49,770 nt of DNA from a bacterium (GCA_004298675.1 SCRI01000057.1:1-49770), one strand, 5' to 3'. Counted from the first letter of the stretch, positions 32,003 to 41,123 are shown. The notes: generated by a model not told the origin, from the letters alone. Made by a program: numbers and translations.

Positions 32003-33735
32003 GGCCCGAAGGTGATCGAGAAACCCGGCGACCATTTCTGGACGCCGAAGTTGAAGAAGTACGTGCGCGCGATGTCCACGCTCAGCGAGTGGGTTAGGCG
32101 CACGCGCAGATCCGCCAGGAGTTGATCGGCAGGCCGCGTGGTCAAGAGCTGGCCCGGCAAGAGCGGCATCACCGCCGGCGTGTCCGCGTCGTGCTGGTAG
32201 GAGAGCTGCAGCGAAAACTCGGGGCTGGGCGTGAAGTAGTTGCTCAGGATGTAGCTGCGCTGTGTGGCGCCGCTGCGCGAAAAGGGCGGCCATTGGTCCA
32301 CGGAGTTCGCGAACTGCACCTGCGCCACCATCGCCTCATGGGTGGTAAAGAACTTGCTGGCGGTCAGCGTGGTGGTCGTCGAAGTGTTCACGTGCGGATA
32401 ACTGTAGGACATGATCTGCCGGTCCACCGATCCGTTCAGCTTCACGCCGCGTCCCACGTTGAACGACTGGGTGTAGAGCGTGGCGCCCACGTAACGATCC
32501 CAGAGCGTCGGATAGACGTCGCCGTAGTGGCCCTGCAGCACGCCGTACGCGTCGTGATCGTAATCCATCCCGGAGCGCAGGCGGAAGAACGTCAGGTAGT
32601 GTTTGTCCAGATTGTGGGCAAAGCCCGTCCAACTCGCCGCCCCCTTGAACGGATGGTTCTGCACGATGCCGTGCGCGGGATCGCCGTAGTAGCCCAGCGG
32701 GTTGGGTGCCAGCAGGTTGCCTTCGCTCTGCGTGCCCGTCACCGTCACGAACGATTCGCTCAGCGCATGGACTAGCTGGTAGGTGGCGAAGCCGGAAGAG
32801 GAGAGCGGCTGCGAGAGCCCCGACTGGAACGTGAAGAGCTGCGTCACCAGTTGACCCGACGTGCGATCGCTGAACTTGTGATACTCCACCACGTTGAATT
32901 GTTTATCGGGACGCGTGAGCGGGTTACCGGAAAAGACCAGATAGCCACGTCGGCCGTCGTGCCCCTCCACCAGCCGCTCCTCGAACGAAAGAAACGCGCG
33001 GTCTTGCCCGTTGTAACGCAGATGCAGCGCACCCAGTTGGTTTGGTCCGCCCAGGAAGAAGTACGGGCCGTCGAACTGCGCGCCCGATAGCGAGTTCTGT
33101 CCGAAGTACGGGTTGGCCGCGAAGTTCAGTACGTAGGAAGGTGTGGGTACCAGCGTGCGATCGCCCGCGGAGAGCAGCGCGGCGGGGCGGAACGTCACGG
33201 ACGAGCGCGGACGAATCAGCGCCGTGCGCGCCGTGAGAAAGAGCGTGGAGCCTTCGGCATTCGGCAAGTGGAACGTGTCGCCGGGCATCTCGCGCCCGGG
33301 GTTGTGCGTGGCGTACGAGCCATCGATGAACGTCCAGCGGTCCGGCTCCGGCGAGACCGGAATGAAGTACGCGCGGTGGAAGTCGATGAACTCCGCGAAG
33401 GCCGCACCGTCGTATGAACCGTCGGGTGCCTGCAGATGCACGCCTCCGGCTACGAGAAAGCGGTTGAGCCGCAGGTCCATCGAGAAGCGCTCGCCGGTGA
33501 TTACCGCGGAGCCGTAGTCGACGCGCACGTGTCCGGTACCGGCGATCACATAGCGATCGCTGTAGTACGCCAAACGATCGGCACTGATACGGAATGGCTG
33601 CGCGGTGGCAGCGGGCGTTGGCGACGGCTCCGGTGTGGCCAAGGGCGCAGCGCAAGCGCGACCCGTAGCGGCAACGGTGATGATAGACAGAATTGCCGCG
33701 ACGGCCCAGCACTTCACGCGCAACCGGCTTCGCAT
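31999..33735 (-). CDS. OstA/LptD-like outer-membrane barrel protein, copy A
   Basis: 578 residues, first gene of the four-gene module. Signal peptide at residues 1-29 (CWAVAAILSIITVAATGRACA), a Pro/Thr linker, then the OstA-type domain (FRISADRLAYYSDRYVIAGTG, VRVDYGSAVITGERFSMDL, FLVAGGVHLQAP; about residues 48-110), and a long beta-strand region with alternating aromatics (LHLRYNGQDRAFLSFEERLV, RGYLVFSGNPL, FSLQLSYQHDADTP) ending TYFFNFGVQKWSPGFSITFGP. LptD is usually 650-800 residues with a disulfide pair; few Cys are seen here. ATG at 33735 is chosen because the signal peptide begins there. Confidence 0.75.
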   Translation of the reverse strand: MRSRLRVKCWAVAAILSIITVAATGRACAAPLATPEPSPTPAATAQPFRISADRLAYYSDRYVIAGTGHVRVDYGSAVITGERFSMDLRLNRFLVAGGVHLQAPDGSYDGAAFAEFIDFHRAYFIPVSPEPDRWTFIDGSYATHNPGREMPGDTFHLPNAEGSTLFLTARTALIRPRSSVTFRPAALLSAGDRTLVPTPSYVLNFAANPYFGQNSLSGAQFDGPYFFLGGPNQLGALHLRYNGQDRAFLSFEERLVEGHDGRRGYLVFSGNPLTRPDKQFNVVEYHKFSDRTSGQLVTQLFTFQSGLSQPLSSSGFATYQLVHALSESFVTVTGTQSEGNLLAPNPLGYYGDPAHGIVQNHPFKGAASWTGFAHNLDKHYLTFFRLRSGMDYDHDAYGVLQGHYGDVYPTLWDRYVGATLYTQSFNVGRGVKLNGSVDRQIMSYSYPHVNTSTTTTLTASKFFTTHEAMVAQVQFANSVDQWPPFSRSGATQRSYILSNYFTPSPEFSLQLSYQHDADTPAVMPLLPGQLLTTRPADQLLADLRVRLTHSLSVDIARTYFFNFGVQKWSPGFSITFGP

Positions 33736-33828
33736 CGCACCGCGATGCTCCTCCGAACAAAAATTCGCACTATGGAGGCCGTAGCCGCGCGTAATGCGAA
33801 ACCCGCCCATACTTCCAGAGGAGGGTGC
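33736..33828. promoter_or_regulatory. divergent promoter region between barrel operon and deoB
   Basis: A 93-base gap between divergent starts. On the minus side a purine-rich GGAGGAG lies 12-19 bases before the barrel ATG. On the plus side a strong AGGAGG precedes deoB. The centre (around 33760-33770) is the most AT-rich part (AACAAAAATT), a natural place for overlapping promoters. Boxes cannot be assigned with confidence. Confidence 0.4.
33819..33824 (+). promoter_or_regulatory. strong ribosome-binding site for deoB
   Basis: AGGAGG with a 4-base spacer before ATG 33829. It decides the start against an in-frame opening that extends upstream to 33436 across the barrel gene. Confidence 0.7.
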
Positions 33829-34962
33829 ATGTCTCGCGCGGTGATTCTGGTGATGGACTCCGGGGGAGTTGGGGCGCTTCCGGATGCCTCAGCCTTCGGC
33901 GACGCACCGGGCGCCAACACCATCGGCAACACGATTCGTGCGCTAGGTGGTCTGCATCTCCCTACCCTGGACCGGCTCGGTCTGGCCGCCGTGCTGACGC
34001 ACGGCAACCAGAACCAAGGCGACCGGCCGGACGCTCGCTACGCCCGTCTCGAGGAGCGCTCCCAAGGCAAGGACACGATCACCGGGCACTGGGAGATGAT
34101 GGGGATCGTGACCCAGGTTCCGTTTCCAACGTACCCGCATGGCTTCCCGGCTGACGTCATCGAGCGCTTCACGGCCATCGCGGACGGCAGAGCACCTTTG
34201 GGCAACCAGACGGCTAGCGGTACCGAGATCATCCAGCGCCTGGGCGAAGAACACCAAAGGACCGGCCGCCCCATCCTCTACACGAGCGCCGATTCGGTCT
34301 TCCAGGTGGCCTGCCACGAACAGACCGTCCCGCTAGAGACGCTCTACCGCTGGTGCGAGGCGGCTCGCGCGATGCTCACCCCGCCGCACAACGTCAACCG
34401 GGTGATCGCCCGCCCCTTCCTCGGCGAGCCCGGCCGCTACTACCGCACCGCCAACCGGCGCGACTACGCCCTGGAGCCGCCGCCCATGCTGCTGGACGAG
34501 CTGTCTGCCGGCGGCGTCAAGGTGCATGCCATCGGCAAGATCTCCGATATCTACTGTGGGCGAGGTGTAACGTCGTCGGAACGGACGGCGGATAACCTCG
34601 AGGGCATGGAGCGGACCCGCCAAGCCCTAGCCCGCATGGATCACGGTCTGATCTTCACCAATCTCAACGACTTCGACTCCAAGTACGGACATCGCAGGGA
34701 CGTGCGCGGGTACGGCCGGGCTTTGGAGCAACTGGACGCAGCCTTGGAAGGCTTGCTTGCCGACCTACAGGAAGGGGATCGTCTCTTGATCACGGCGGAC
34801 CATGGGTGTGACCCCACAGCCCCAGGAACCGACCATACCAGAGAGTACGTTCCCTTGTTGGATTATGGTAGGGGACGCGGCGATGCCGGCGTGCTCGAAG
34901 GCCTGGGTGTGGTCGGCGAGATCGTCAAGTCGACGTTGGCTCCCGGTTTCGCCACTCTCTAA
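33829..34962 (+). CDS. deoB: phosphopentomutase
   Basis: Interconverts (deoxy)ribose-1-phosphate and -5-phosphate in nucleoside salvage. The 377-residue alkaline-phosphatase-superfamily protein has the metal/catalytic N terminus AVILVMDSGGVGALPDA, GANTIGNTIRALGG near residue 30, the phosphorylated-Thr region GKDTITGHWEMMG near 85, TYPHGFP, TSADSVFQVACHE near 150, GKISDIYCGRGV near 240, FTNLNDFDSKYGHRRD near 280 and ITADHGCDPTAPGTDHTREYVPLL near 330. It uses the product of purine-nucleoside phosphorylase (punA). It is the first plus-strand gene and is followed by the polysaccharide locus after 17 bases. Confidence 0.96.
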   Translation: MSRAVILVMDSGGVGALPDASAFGDAPGANTIGNTIRALGGLHLPTLDRLGLAAVLTHGNQNQGDRPDARYARLEERSQGKDTITGHWEMMGIVTQVPFPTYPHGFPADVIERFTAIADGRAPLGNQTASGTEIIQRLGEEHQRTGRPILYTSADSVFQVACHEQTVPLETLYRWCEAARAMLTPPHNVNRVIARPFLGEPGRYYRTANRRDYALEPPPMLLDELSAGGVKVHAIGKISDIYCGRGVTSSERTADNLEGMERTRQALARMDHGLIFTNLNDFDSKYGHRRDVRGYGRALEQLDAALEGLLADLQEGDRLLITADHGCDPTAPGTDHTREYVPLLDYGRGRGDAGVLEGLGVVGEIVKSTLAPGFATL

Positions 34963-34979
34963 GCGCTGAGTTTGGACGA

Positions 34980-35663
34980 ATGCGGACGTCGTATGCTGAC
35001 GAGGTTCAGACATTGCCCGATGCGCGGCTGGTTGCCGCGTTGCGTCCGCGTGCCGTTCCACGCTCGTGGCTGGCCTGGAAGCGCGCCACGGACCTAGCAA
35101 TCGGCACGTGTGCGCTCATGCTGGCACTCCCCGTGATCATCTTAGCGGCGCTGGCCATCGTGGTCGTCTCCCCCGGCAATCCGTTCTTCGTGCAGAAGCG
35201 CGTGGGGAAGAACGGGCGGCGCTTCCGCTTCTATAAACTACGCACCATGTACGACGGGGCACATTTGGAGCACGAGCGCATGCGCGCGTACAACGACGTG
35301 GACGGCCCGGTGCTGAAAGTGATCGACGATCCGCGCCTGCATGCCCTGGGCGGCGTGCTGCGGCGCACCAGCATCGACGAGCTGCCGCAACTGTGGAACG
35401 TGCTCAAGGGCGACATGAGCTTGGTGGGGCCGCGCCCGGCCTTACCGTGCGAGGTGGAAGCCTACGACGCCTTCGCCATGCGCCGGCTTTCGGTGCAGCA
35501 GGGTATCACCTGCTATTGGCAAGTCAACGGCCGCTCGAGCGTGACGTTTGACGAATGGATGGCGCTGGACAACCGCTACGTGGACGCCTGGACGCCGCTG
35601 GGTGATCTGAGGCTGCTGCTGAAGACGATTCCAGCTGTGGTGAAGGGCGATGGCGCTCACTAG
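34980..35663 (+). CDS. undecaprenyl-phosphate sugar-1-phosphate transferase (initiating enzyme, WbaP/EpsL-like)
   Basis: Starts a lipid-linked polysaccharide repeat by loading a sugar-1-phosphate on undecaprenyl phosphate. 227 residues: N-terminal tail, one re-entrant/membrane helix (about 40-62, CALMLALPVIILAALAIVVV), then the catalytic core with PFFVQKRVGKNGRRFRFYKLRTM, HALGGVLRRTSIDELPQLWNVLKGDMSLVGPRP (about 120-155) and GITCYWQVNGRS, followed by DNRYVD. This is the short, monotopic PglC-like type without the extra N-terminal spans of WbaP. It overlaps the MurJ-family gene by 14 bases. Confidence 0.93.
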   Translation: MRTSYADEVQTLPDARLVAALRPRAVPRSWLAWKRATDLAIGTCALMLALPVIILAALAIVVVSPGNPFFVQKRVGKNGRRFRFYKLRTMYDGAHLEHERMRAYNDVDGPVLKVIDDPRLHALGGVLRRTSIDELPQLWNVLKGDMSLVGPRPALPCEVEAYDAFAMRRLSVQQGITCYWQVNGRSSVTFDEWMALDNRYVDAWTPLGDLRLLLKTIPAVVKGDGAH

Positions 35664-37281
35664 CCCAACGCCTGGCCGCAAGGTCATCCCGCTTCCAAGC
35701 CGCCGGCAGGTAGCCGGCTCCACGCTCCTCGTGGCCGGGGCCACCCTGGCCTCCACCGTGATGGGCTTCTTCCGCGAGGTCATCAACGCGCGCTACTTCG
35801 GGACGTCCTGGGAGATGGACACGTTCCTGGCGGCGGCGGTGGTGCCGACGATCCTCTTCGGGGTCTTCAACGGGGCGCTGGTAAACGCGCTGGTGCCGGT
35901 GTTTAGCGAGCTGGTGCAGCGGGGCGAGGAGGAGCGGGCATGGCGCGTGGCCAGCAGCGTGATCAACGCGCTGATCATCGTGCTGGGCTTCGGCGTGTTG
36001 GTGGGTTGGATACTGGCGCCGCTGTACGTGCCGCTGGTGGCCAAGGGCTTCCCCGCACCGCAGATGAGCGTGTGCGTGCACATGACGCGTATCCTGCTGC
36101 CCACCATCATGTGCACGTCCCTGGCGGGCGTGCTCTCCGCGATCCTGTATTCGCACCATCGCTTCAAGGCGCCGGCGGTGCAGGGCATTGCCATCAACTT
36201 CGCCACCATCGGCGGCGTGCTGCTGTGGCACGGACACTTTGGCATCTTCGCGTTGGTGTTTGGCACGGCGATCGGTTTGGCGCTGCAGTTGGCAGTGCAG
36301 ATCCCGCCGCTGCTGCAGGCCAAGCCCGGCTACCGGCTCTTCATCGACCTGAGCGATCCCGCGTTCAAGAAGATCTACGAGCTGCTGGGGCCGATCATCA
36401 TCGGCTCCGCGGCCGGGCAGATGGCGCTCTTCTTCGACCGCTACTTCGCGAGCCAGCTCTCGCCCGGCTACATTAGCGGGATGAACTACGCCACCAAGTT
36501 GGTGGGGTTCCCGCAGCAAATCTTCGCCGCGGCGATCGCCACGGTGATCTTTCCGCTGCTCTCGCGACAGTTTGCTCGCAAGGACAACGAGACGCTGCGC
36601 GAGACCATCGTGACCGGGTTGCGCATGGTCAACTTCATCAGCGTGCCGGCGGTGGTGGCGCTGATCATCCTGGCGCGGCCGATCGTGGCCACGCTCTTCG
36701 AGCGCGGCGCCTTCCAGTCGGCGGCGACCGATCTGACGGCGGGGCTGCTGCCGTTTGCTGCGGTTGGGCTGGTGGCGCTCTGCGCCAATATCGTGCTGAC
36801 GCGCTGCGCCTTCGCCTGCTGCGAGACCCGCTGGCCGGTGGCGTTCGCAGTGGGCAGCGTGGTGCTGAATATCGTGCTGTCGATCACGTGGCTGCCAACG
36901 CTGGGGGCGCGCGGGCTGCTGCTAGCCAACAGCGTGAGCCAGACCGTGCAGATGATCGCGATGATGCTGCTGGTGCGCCATCTAGTCCGCGGGCTGCGTA
37001 TCCGGCGCGTAAGTTTCTCCATGCTTCGGATAACAGGGGCTGCCTTTGCCATGGGTGTAATGCTATTATGGTTTCGGCACCTGGACGTCCACGTGGGGCC
37101 GGCGATCTTCTCTCGAATCGAGCTCTTGGTGGGTCAGATCGCTATTGGCGCGTTTGCATTTCTTACCGTAGCCGGGATACTTCGGGCGCCGGAGTTCGAG
37201 CTCGCCCGTGCTCTTCTCCGGGAGAAGCTGCGCGGAGGCACGCCGACCCCTGCAGAGGGGACAGGAGCGCCGATCGGCTGA
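35650..37281 (+). CDS. murJ: MurJ/MviN-family lipid flippase
   Basis: 543-residue polytopic protein of the MOP flippase superfamily with about 14 spans. Family marks: STLLVAGATLASTVMGFFREVINARYFG near residue 20, DTFLAAAVVPTILFGVFNGALVNALVPVFSE near 45-75, LAGVLSAILYSHHRFKAPA near 155, and AIATVIFPLLSRQFARKD near 300. MurJ normally flips the peptidoglycan precursor lipid II. Here the ATG at 35650 sits inside the end of the initiating sugar transferase, so it may instead flip a polysaccharide repeat, replacing the absent Wzx. Whether another murJ exists elsewhere cannot be seen. Confidence 0.9.
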   Translation: MALTSPTPGRKVIPLPSRRQVAGSTLLVAGATLASTVMGFFREVINARYFGTSWEMDTFLAAAVVPTILFGVFNGALVNALVPVFSELVQRGEEERAWRVASSVINALIIVLGFGVLVGWILAPLYVPLVAKGFPAPQMSVCVHMTRILLPTIMCTSLAGVLSAILYSHHRFKAPAVQGIAINFATIGGVLLWHGHFGIFALVFGTAIGLALQLAVQIPPLLQAKPGYRLFIDLSDPAFKKIYELLGPIIIGSAAGQMALFFDRYFASQLSPGYISGMNYATKLVGFPQQIFAAAIATVIFPLLSRQFARKDNETLRETIVTGLRMVNFISVPAVVALIILARPIVATLFERGAFQSAATDLTAGLLPFAAVGLVALCANIVLTRCAFACCETRWPVAFAVGSVVLNIVLSITWLPTLGARGLLLANSVSQTVQMIAMMLLVRHLVRGLRIRRVSFSMLRITGAAFAMGVMLLWFRHLDVHVGPAIFSRIELLVGQIAIGAFAFLTVAGILRAPEFELARALLREKLRGGTPTPAEGTGAPIG

Positions 37282-37358
37282 CCGCACAACTCGTTTGAAG
37301 GTGACGGACGTAATACACCTATCACTCGGTGCTCTATATTCAATTGGTGAATATAATA

Positions 37359-37364
37359 AGGAGG
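37359..37364 (+). promoter_or_regulatory. ribosome-binding site selecting a TTG start
   Basis: AGGAGG lies 5 bases before TTG 37370, the start of the GT4 gene. An ATG at 37365 touches the site and opens a six-codon frame that ends at 37385; it is too close to be used normally. Confidence 0.65.
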
Positions 37365-37369
37365 ATGAA

Positions 37370-38728
37370 TTGTCTAGTCGGTTGAGGGGCAACGCTAAAC
37401 GTGCGTTGGTATTCGCCGAATATTTCCCGGCCTACAAGGGCTCGGATCGGCGCCTCTTTCATCTCATCGACGGGGTTCAACGCATCGGCTTGAAGGTCGT
37501 CGTCACCCCCCCGCTGCGCGTGTTGACCGGGCGCTGCGAAGATGTTCTCAAACCATATATTGAGCCATTTTTCCCGCCGTCTAAAACTCGCGTCGTCCAT
37601 GGCTTCGAGTGCACGTATCTTTCCTTACCCCGTTTCCTACATCGATGCTTCAGAGGCCGCGTACCGCTGCAATTGTCCTACTTGCTGGCGCTTATGTACC
37701 TAACAGTGCAGGCGCTTCGTATCGTCAAGCGCGAAAAGCCTGATCTCGTGGTGCTGGGTCATCCCTCGTATATTACGGGTGTAGTTGGCGCGATCACGGC
37801 CAAACTGCTCCGCATACCAATTCTCCTGGACTATCCTGATGCTTGGACCCCGCTTGCCATGGAAACGGCGAATCTTAAACCAGGACGTTTGTCTAGGCTG
37901 CTCGCCAAGATTGAATCTCTTGTTGCGCGTAGTGCGGACCGAATTGTTTCGGTAACAGATGTGCTTGCATCCTATATTCGGAAACTTGGGGTAACCGCTC
38001 CGATTGTGACGATCCCGAATGGAGCTGATGTTAAGCACTTCTCACCACTAGAAGTTGCTGAGGCACCGCGGACTGGGCATCCCTTTAGGATACTATATGC
38101 AGGGCGACTTGAGTCGTGGGCGGGCGTGGATGACATGGTTGAGGTCGTAAAGAACGTGTCCGATCGGTTCGGGGATGAAATCCGCTTTATATTCGTTGGC
38201 GATGGTGGCGCCGCCACTCGTTTCCGCGGTGATATCGAGAGTCGCGGGCTCATGCGCTACTGTAATTTTGCCGGCTCTCAGCCGTATAAGCTTATGCCGC
38301 GTTTTATCGAGGAGTGTGACCTGGCCATACTCCCCTTTCCGAACACCGTTACGGCGAGCCTCTCGTCACCGCTTAAGTTGTTCGAATATCTCGCTATGAA
38401 GAAGCCCGTTATCGCTACGGATATCGCTGGAGTTCGGGAGGCCGTCTCCTCCGATCATGTAATCCTCATTGAGGATATCACCGACCCACGCCTCATCGAT
38501 CACATTCTCGATCTGTTGAGATCCCCTGAGCGCTGCGCGGCAATGGGCAATGGTGGACGGCGCTTGGTCCTGCAGTACTTCAGCTGGAATCGGCTTGCGC
38601 AGGGATTCGAGCGAGAGATGTTCCTCACGCTAGGTGAGGAGTATCCTCTGGCTCAGGCCGCACTCGAGGCGGGCGACGAGCGGAGGGAAGCAGACCTATA
38701 CGACGGCGCGGCAACCAAGAGCGCATGA
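37370..38728 (+). CDS. GT4 family glycosyltransferase
   Basis: 452-residue GT-B enzyme that adds a sugar to a lipid-linked intermediate. The N-terminal Rossmann half has ALVFAEYFPAYKGSDRRLFHLI and RIPILLDYPDAW; the C-terminal nucleotide-binding half has FRILYAGRLESWAGVDDM near residue 240, RFIFVGDGGAATRFRGD, NFAGSQPY, and the donor-site motif SSPLKLFEYLAMKKPVIATDIAG near 350. The TTG start is fixed by the AGGAGG before it. From here the sequence is more AT-rich and uses A/T-ending codons more than the upstream genes. It overlaps the next gene by 4 bases. Confidence 0.88.
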   Translation: MSSRLRGNAKRALVFAEYFPAYKGSDRRLFHLIDGVQRIGLKVVVTPPLRVLTGRCEDVLKPYIEPFFPPSKTRVVHGFECTYLSLPRFLHRCFRGRVPLQLSYLLALMYLTVQALRIVKREKPDLVVLGHPSYITGVVGAITAKLLRIPILLDYPDAWTPLAMETANLKPGRLSRLLAKIESLVARSADRIVSVTDVLASYIRKLGVTAPIVTIPNGADVKHFSPLEVAEAPRTGHPFRILYAGRLESWAGVDDMVEVVKNVSDRFGDEIRFIFVGDGGAATRFRGDIESRGLMRYCNFAGSQPYKLMPRFIEECDLAILPFPNTVTASLSSPLKLFEYLAMKKPVIATDIAGVREAVSSDHVILIEDITDPRLIDHILDLLRSPERCAAMGNGGRRLVLQYFSWNRLAQGFEREMFLTLGEEYPLAQAALEAGDERREADLYDGAATKSA

Positions 38729-39882
38729 TTGCACGACGATTTGCGCTATACACTCCGCTGGACCCAGGATTTGTGGGAGGCTTACGTTCCTGGATCGGAA
38801 GCTTCTGGACGAAATACCTCGCGCTACGAGATGGAACGCTCGATGTATATCATACCGGAACCCGTCCCTGGGCTGCGGTTTCGAGAAATTCCGACGACGA
38901 AGGCTCTGGGCGGATTCGCTATTACCGGCTTCGCGGGCGGGCGATTCCCGGCTCCGCGGCCCGCATTGCCCGGGTTGGCGAGCTCGCTGAGTGCCTGTCG
39001 TCCGCGGACGTATTGTACGTTGACAATGGTTATGCGTTTCAAGATGTTGTCGGATTGACAGCGGCGAGGCGAGCCGGGGTAGCAGCGATCTCAGGGCATC
39101 ATTCCGTGATTCGGTCCTCGTGGAGTCACAATATAATATGGGATTTCGTGGGGAGAAGAGTTGTACGGCATTTTAATGCGGTCCACGTCCTTAACAGTGA
39201 CGACGAAGCCTACCTCCAACGATTAGGTGCGAAAGGCGTCCACTGGGTGCCTATCGCTATCGACATTGAGCGCTATACACCCAGAGAACGCTTCGGTACG
39301 TTTACCATTCTTTTTGTAGGGAGGTTGCATAAACAGAAAGGCATCGATCGGTTGGTCTCATTGATTGGGAGGTCGCGCGAAATGCTGCGCGAGGGGCGAG
39401 TCCAGTTTATTGTTGCCGGCGGTGGGCCCGAACTTCGTCTGCTAGAAACGGTACGGGACGTACCAGGCGTTCGGCTCGTGGGTGCAGTTTCGCGAAGCGA
39501 CTGCGCTGAATTGATGGGGCGGTCGCATGCGCTGCTCATGCCATCGCGAAGCGAGACTTTTGGTATAGTTGCAGCGGAGGCCCTAGCAAGCGGCTTGTTC
39601 GTCCTCGCGAGCGACGTTCCGGGCGTGCGAGACGTCTTGCGAGGTACCTGTGGCGAACTCATTCGGACCCCAGATGACCCGTTAGCATGGGTAGGTGCAC
39701 TAACTCGAACCGTAGCGATGTTCGAGAAGCGGCATGACGACTTCGTTCGCGGGTCGGTCGAGGCACGCTCCTCTGTGGTGGGCAGATTTTCGTTCGATAG
39801 TGTAGCATCGGGTTTTGACAATCTCGTGAACGATGCTCTAACTGACCACTGTTGTGGTCGACATGTTGCGACCGCTGGTTGA
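38725..39882 (+). CDS. GT4 family glycosyltransferase
   Basis: 385 residues, GT-B fold. N-terminal acceptor half: PLDPGFVGGLRSWIGS and SSADVLYVDNGYAFQDVVG. C-terminal donor half: FTILFVGRLHKQKGIDRLV near residue 195, FIVAGGGPELRLLE, and the EX7E region HALLMPSRSETFGIVAAEALASGL near 275 with both Glu residues. ATG at 38725 is ATGA-coupled to the previous gene. The sugar is unknown. Confidence 0.9.
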   Translation: MIARRFALYTPLDPGFVGGLRSWIGSFWTKYLALRDGTLDVYHTGTRPWAAVSRNSDDEGSGRIRYYRLRGRAIPGSAARIARVGELAECLSSADVLYVDNGYAFQDVVGLTAARRAGVAAISGHHSVIRSSWSHNIIWDFVGRRVVRHFNAVHVLNSDDEAYLQRLGAKGVHWVPIAIDIERYTPRERFGTFTILFVGRLHKQKGIDRLVSLIGRSREMLREGRVQFIVAGGGPELRLLETVRDVPGVRLVGAVSRSDCAELMGRSHALLMPSRSETFGIVAAEALASGLFVLASDVPGVRDVLRGTCGELIRTPDDPLAWVGALTRTVAMFEKRHDDFVRGSVEARSSVVGRFSFDSVASGFDNLVNDALTDHCCGRHVATAG

Positions 39883-39938
39883 GTATGACCGACGATGTAG
39901 GCTCTGCCTCTGAAACATATTGGAGCCGTCGGGGTTCG

Positions 39939-41123
39939 ATGAGGATCGCTCTTGTTGGCGCCTTTCCTCCGCAGGAGAAAGGAGAGGCTCACTATCTGGG
40001 AGAGTACGCCCGCGCGCTTGCTGCCCGTATAGGCGCAGAGCAATTGACCGTGATCTCCCAGTATGCAGATCGGCCTGGGTCGGCCGAGTGGGGAGGAATC
40101 GCTGTCGAGAGGCGCATCCGTGACCGGACGGTCTCGGGCATGAGCTATAGGCCGCAGAGAGAGCTAGCTGATGCAGTAATAGCCTCGCGAGCGCAGATCG
40201 CGCACTTGCATTATGGCCCCAATAAAGATTACGGCGGACGCTTGGGCGAGCCCCTAGTGCGTGCGCTGCAGCGGCTAAGGCAAAACGGAGTTCGCATTGT
40301 CGTTACGCTGCATAGTCTTTGGATGCCGCGAGATGTCATTGATGCTGCAAGAGCCGCAGGGCTGCCGCGAATTCTGCATCCGCTTGCTGTGAGCTATTTT
40401 GGTAACTTCATGCGAAGACTCCGCGCGGCTTCCGACGCCTTCCTCTGCCTCACGTCGGGCGACGATTCGCCCATAGCGAGGGAGTTCTGCGAAGCATACG
40501 GACTTTCCGACACAGGAGTCGAGGCGCATGGCTGCGGCATTCGTTTCACCGATCTTCCGAGGACCGAAGATCCCCTCTTTTTGTCGTTTGGATTCTTGCG
40601 ACCTGACAAAGGGTTTGAGATACTTCTTCGGGCTTTTGACAAATATAATAGACAAGGCGGACGCGGAAGATTGCTCATTGTTGGTCGCCCTCAGAGTGAT
40701 GGCGACAAACCCTACGCGCGGCATCTGCTAGGGCTCGCAAAGAAACTACAGCCAAAGCTTTGCTCGGTTGAGGAGCGCTTTGTTGATGATGCTGAGCTGG
40801 AGGGCCTCTTAAAAGCCGCGTCCGTGATTATCTTGCCATACCTACGAAACGTCGGAGCGTCTGGCCCACTACATCACGCGCTGGGGGTCGGGCGAGCGGT
40901 TATAGCTACGGACGTCGGGCACAACGCGGCGCTGCAAGACGAGCTGACGCTCGTTCCTCCTGGGGATGTCGAGGGGTTGGCCACAGCTCTCTTAAGGGTG
41001 GGACAGTCGCCAGCGGCGCTCAAGGCGGAGGCCGCGCGCGCTCAGCAGGCGGCGGCGAAGCGAGATTGGAACCGGTTAATCGAAAAACACCTTGAACTGT
41101 ATCGGAGAATATCAGGCGAGTGA
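39939..41123 (+). CDS. GT4 family glycosyltransferase
   Basis: 394 residues. MRIALVGAFPPQEKGEAHYLGEYARAL is the family N terminus; a second in-frame ATG at 39885, three bases after the previous stop, would add 18 residues with no homology, so 39939 is preferred but not proven. Other marks: VRIVVTLHSLWMPRDV near residue 110, DPLFLSFGFLRPDKGFEILLRAF near 205, GRLLIVGRPQSDG, and YLRNVGASGPLHHALGVGRAVIATDVGHN near 310. The usual first Glu of the EX7E pair is not obvious (position occupied by GASG), so the donor-site details differ. It overlaps the epimerase gene by 4 bases. Confidence 0.85.
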   Translation: MRIALVGAFPPQEKGEAHYLGEYARALAARIGAEQLTVISQYADRPGSAEWGGIAVERRIRDRTVSGMSYRPQRELADAVIASRAQIAHLHYGPNKDYGGRLGEPLVRALQRLRQNGVRIVVTLHSLWMPRDVIDAARAAGLPRILHPLAVSYFGNFMRRLRAASDAFLCLTSGDDSPIAREFCEAYGLSDTGVEAHGCGIRFTDLPRTEDPLFLSFGFLRPDKGFEILLRAFDKYNRQGGRGRLLIVGRPQSDGDKPYARHLLGLAKKLQPKLCSVEERFVDDAELEGLLKAASVIILPYLRNVGASGPLHHALGVGRAVIATDVGHNAALQDELTLVPPGDVEGLATALLRVGQSPAALKAEAARAQQAAAKRDWNRLIEKHLELYRRISGE

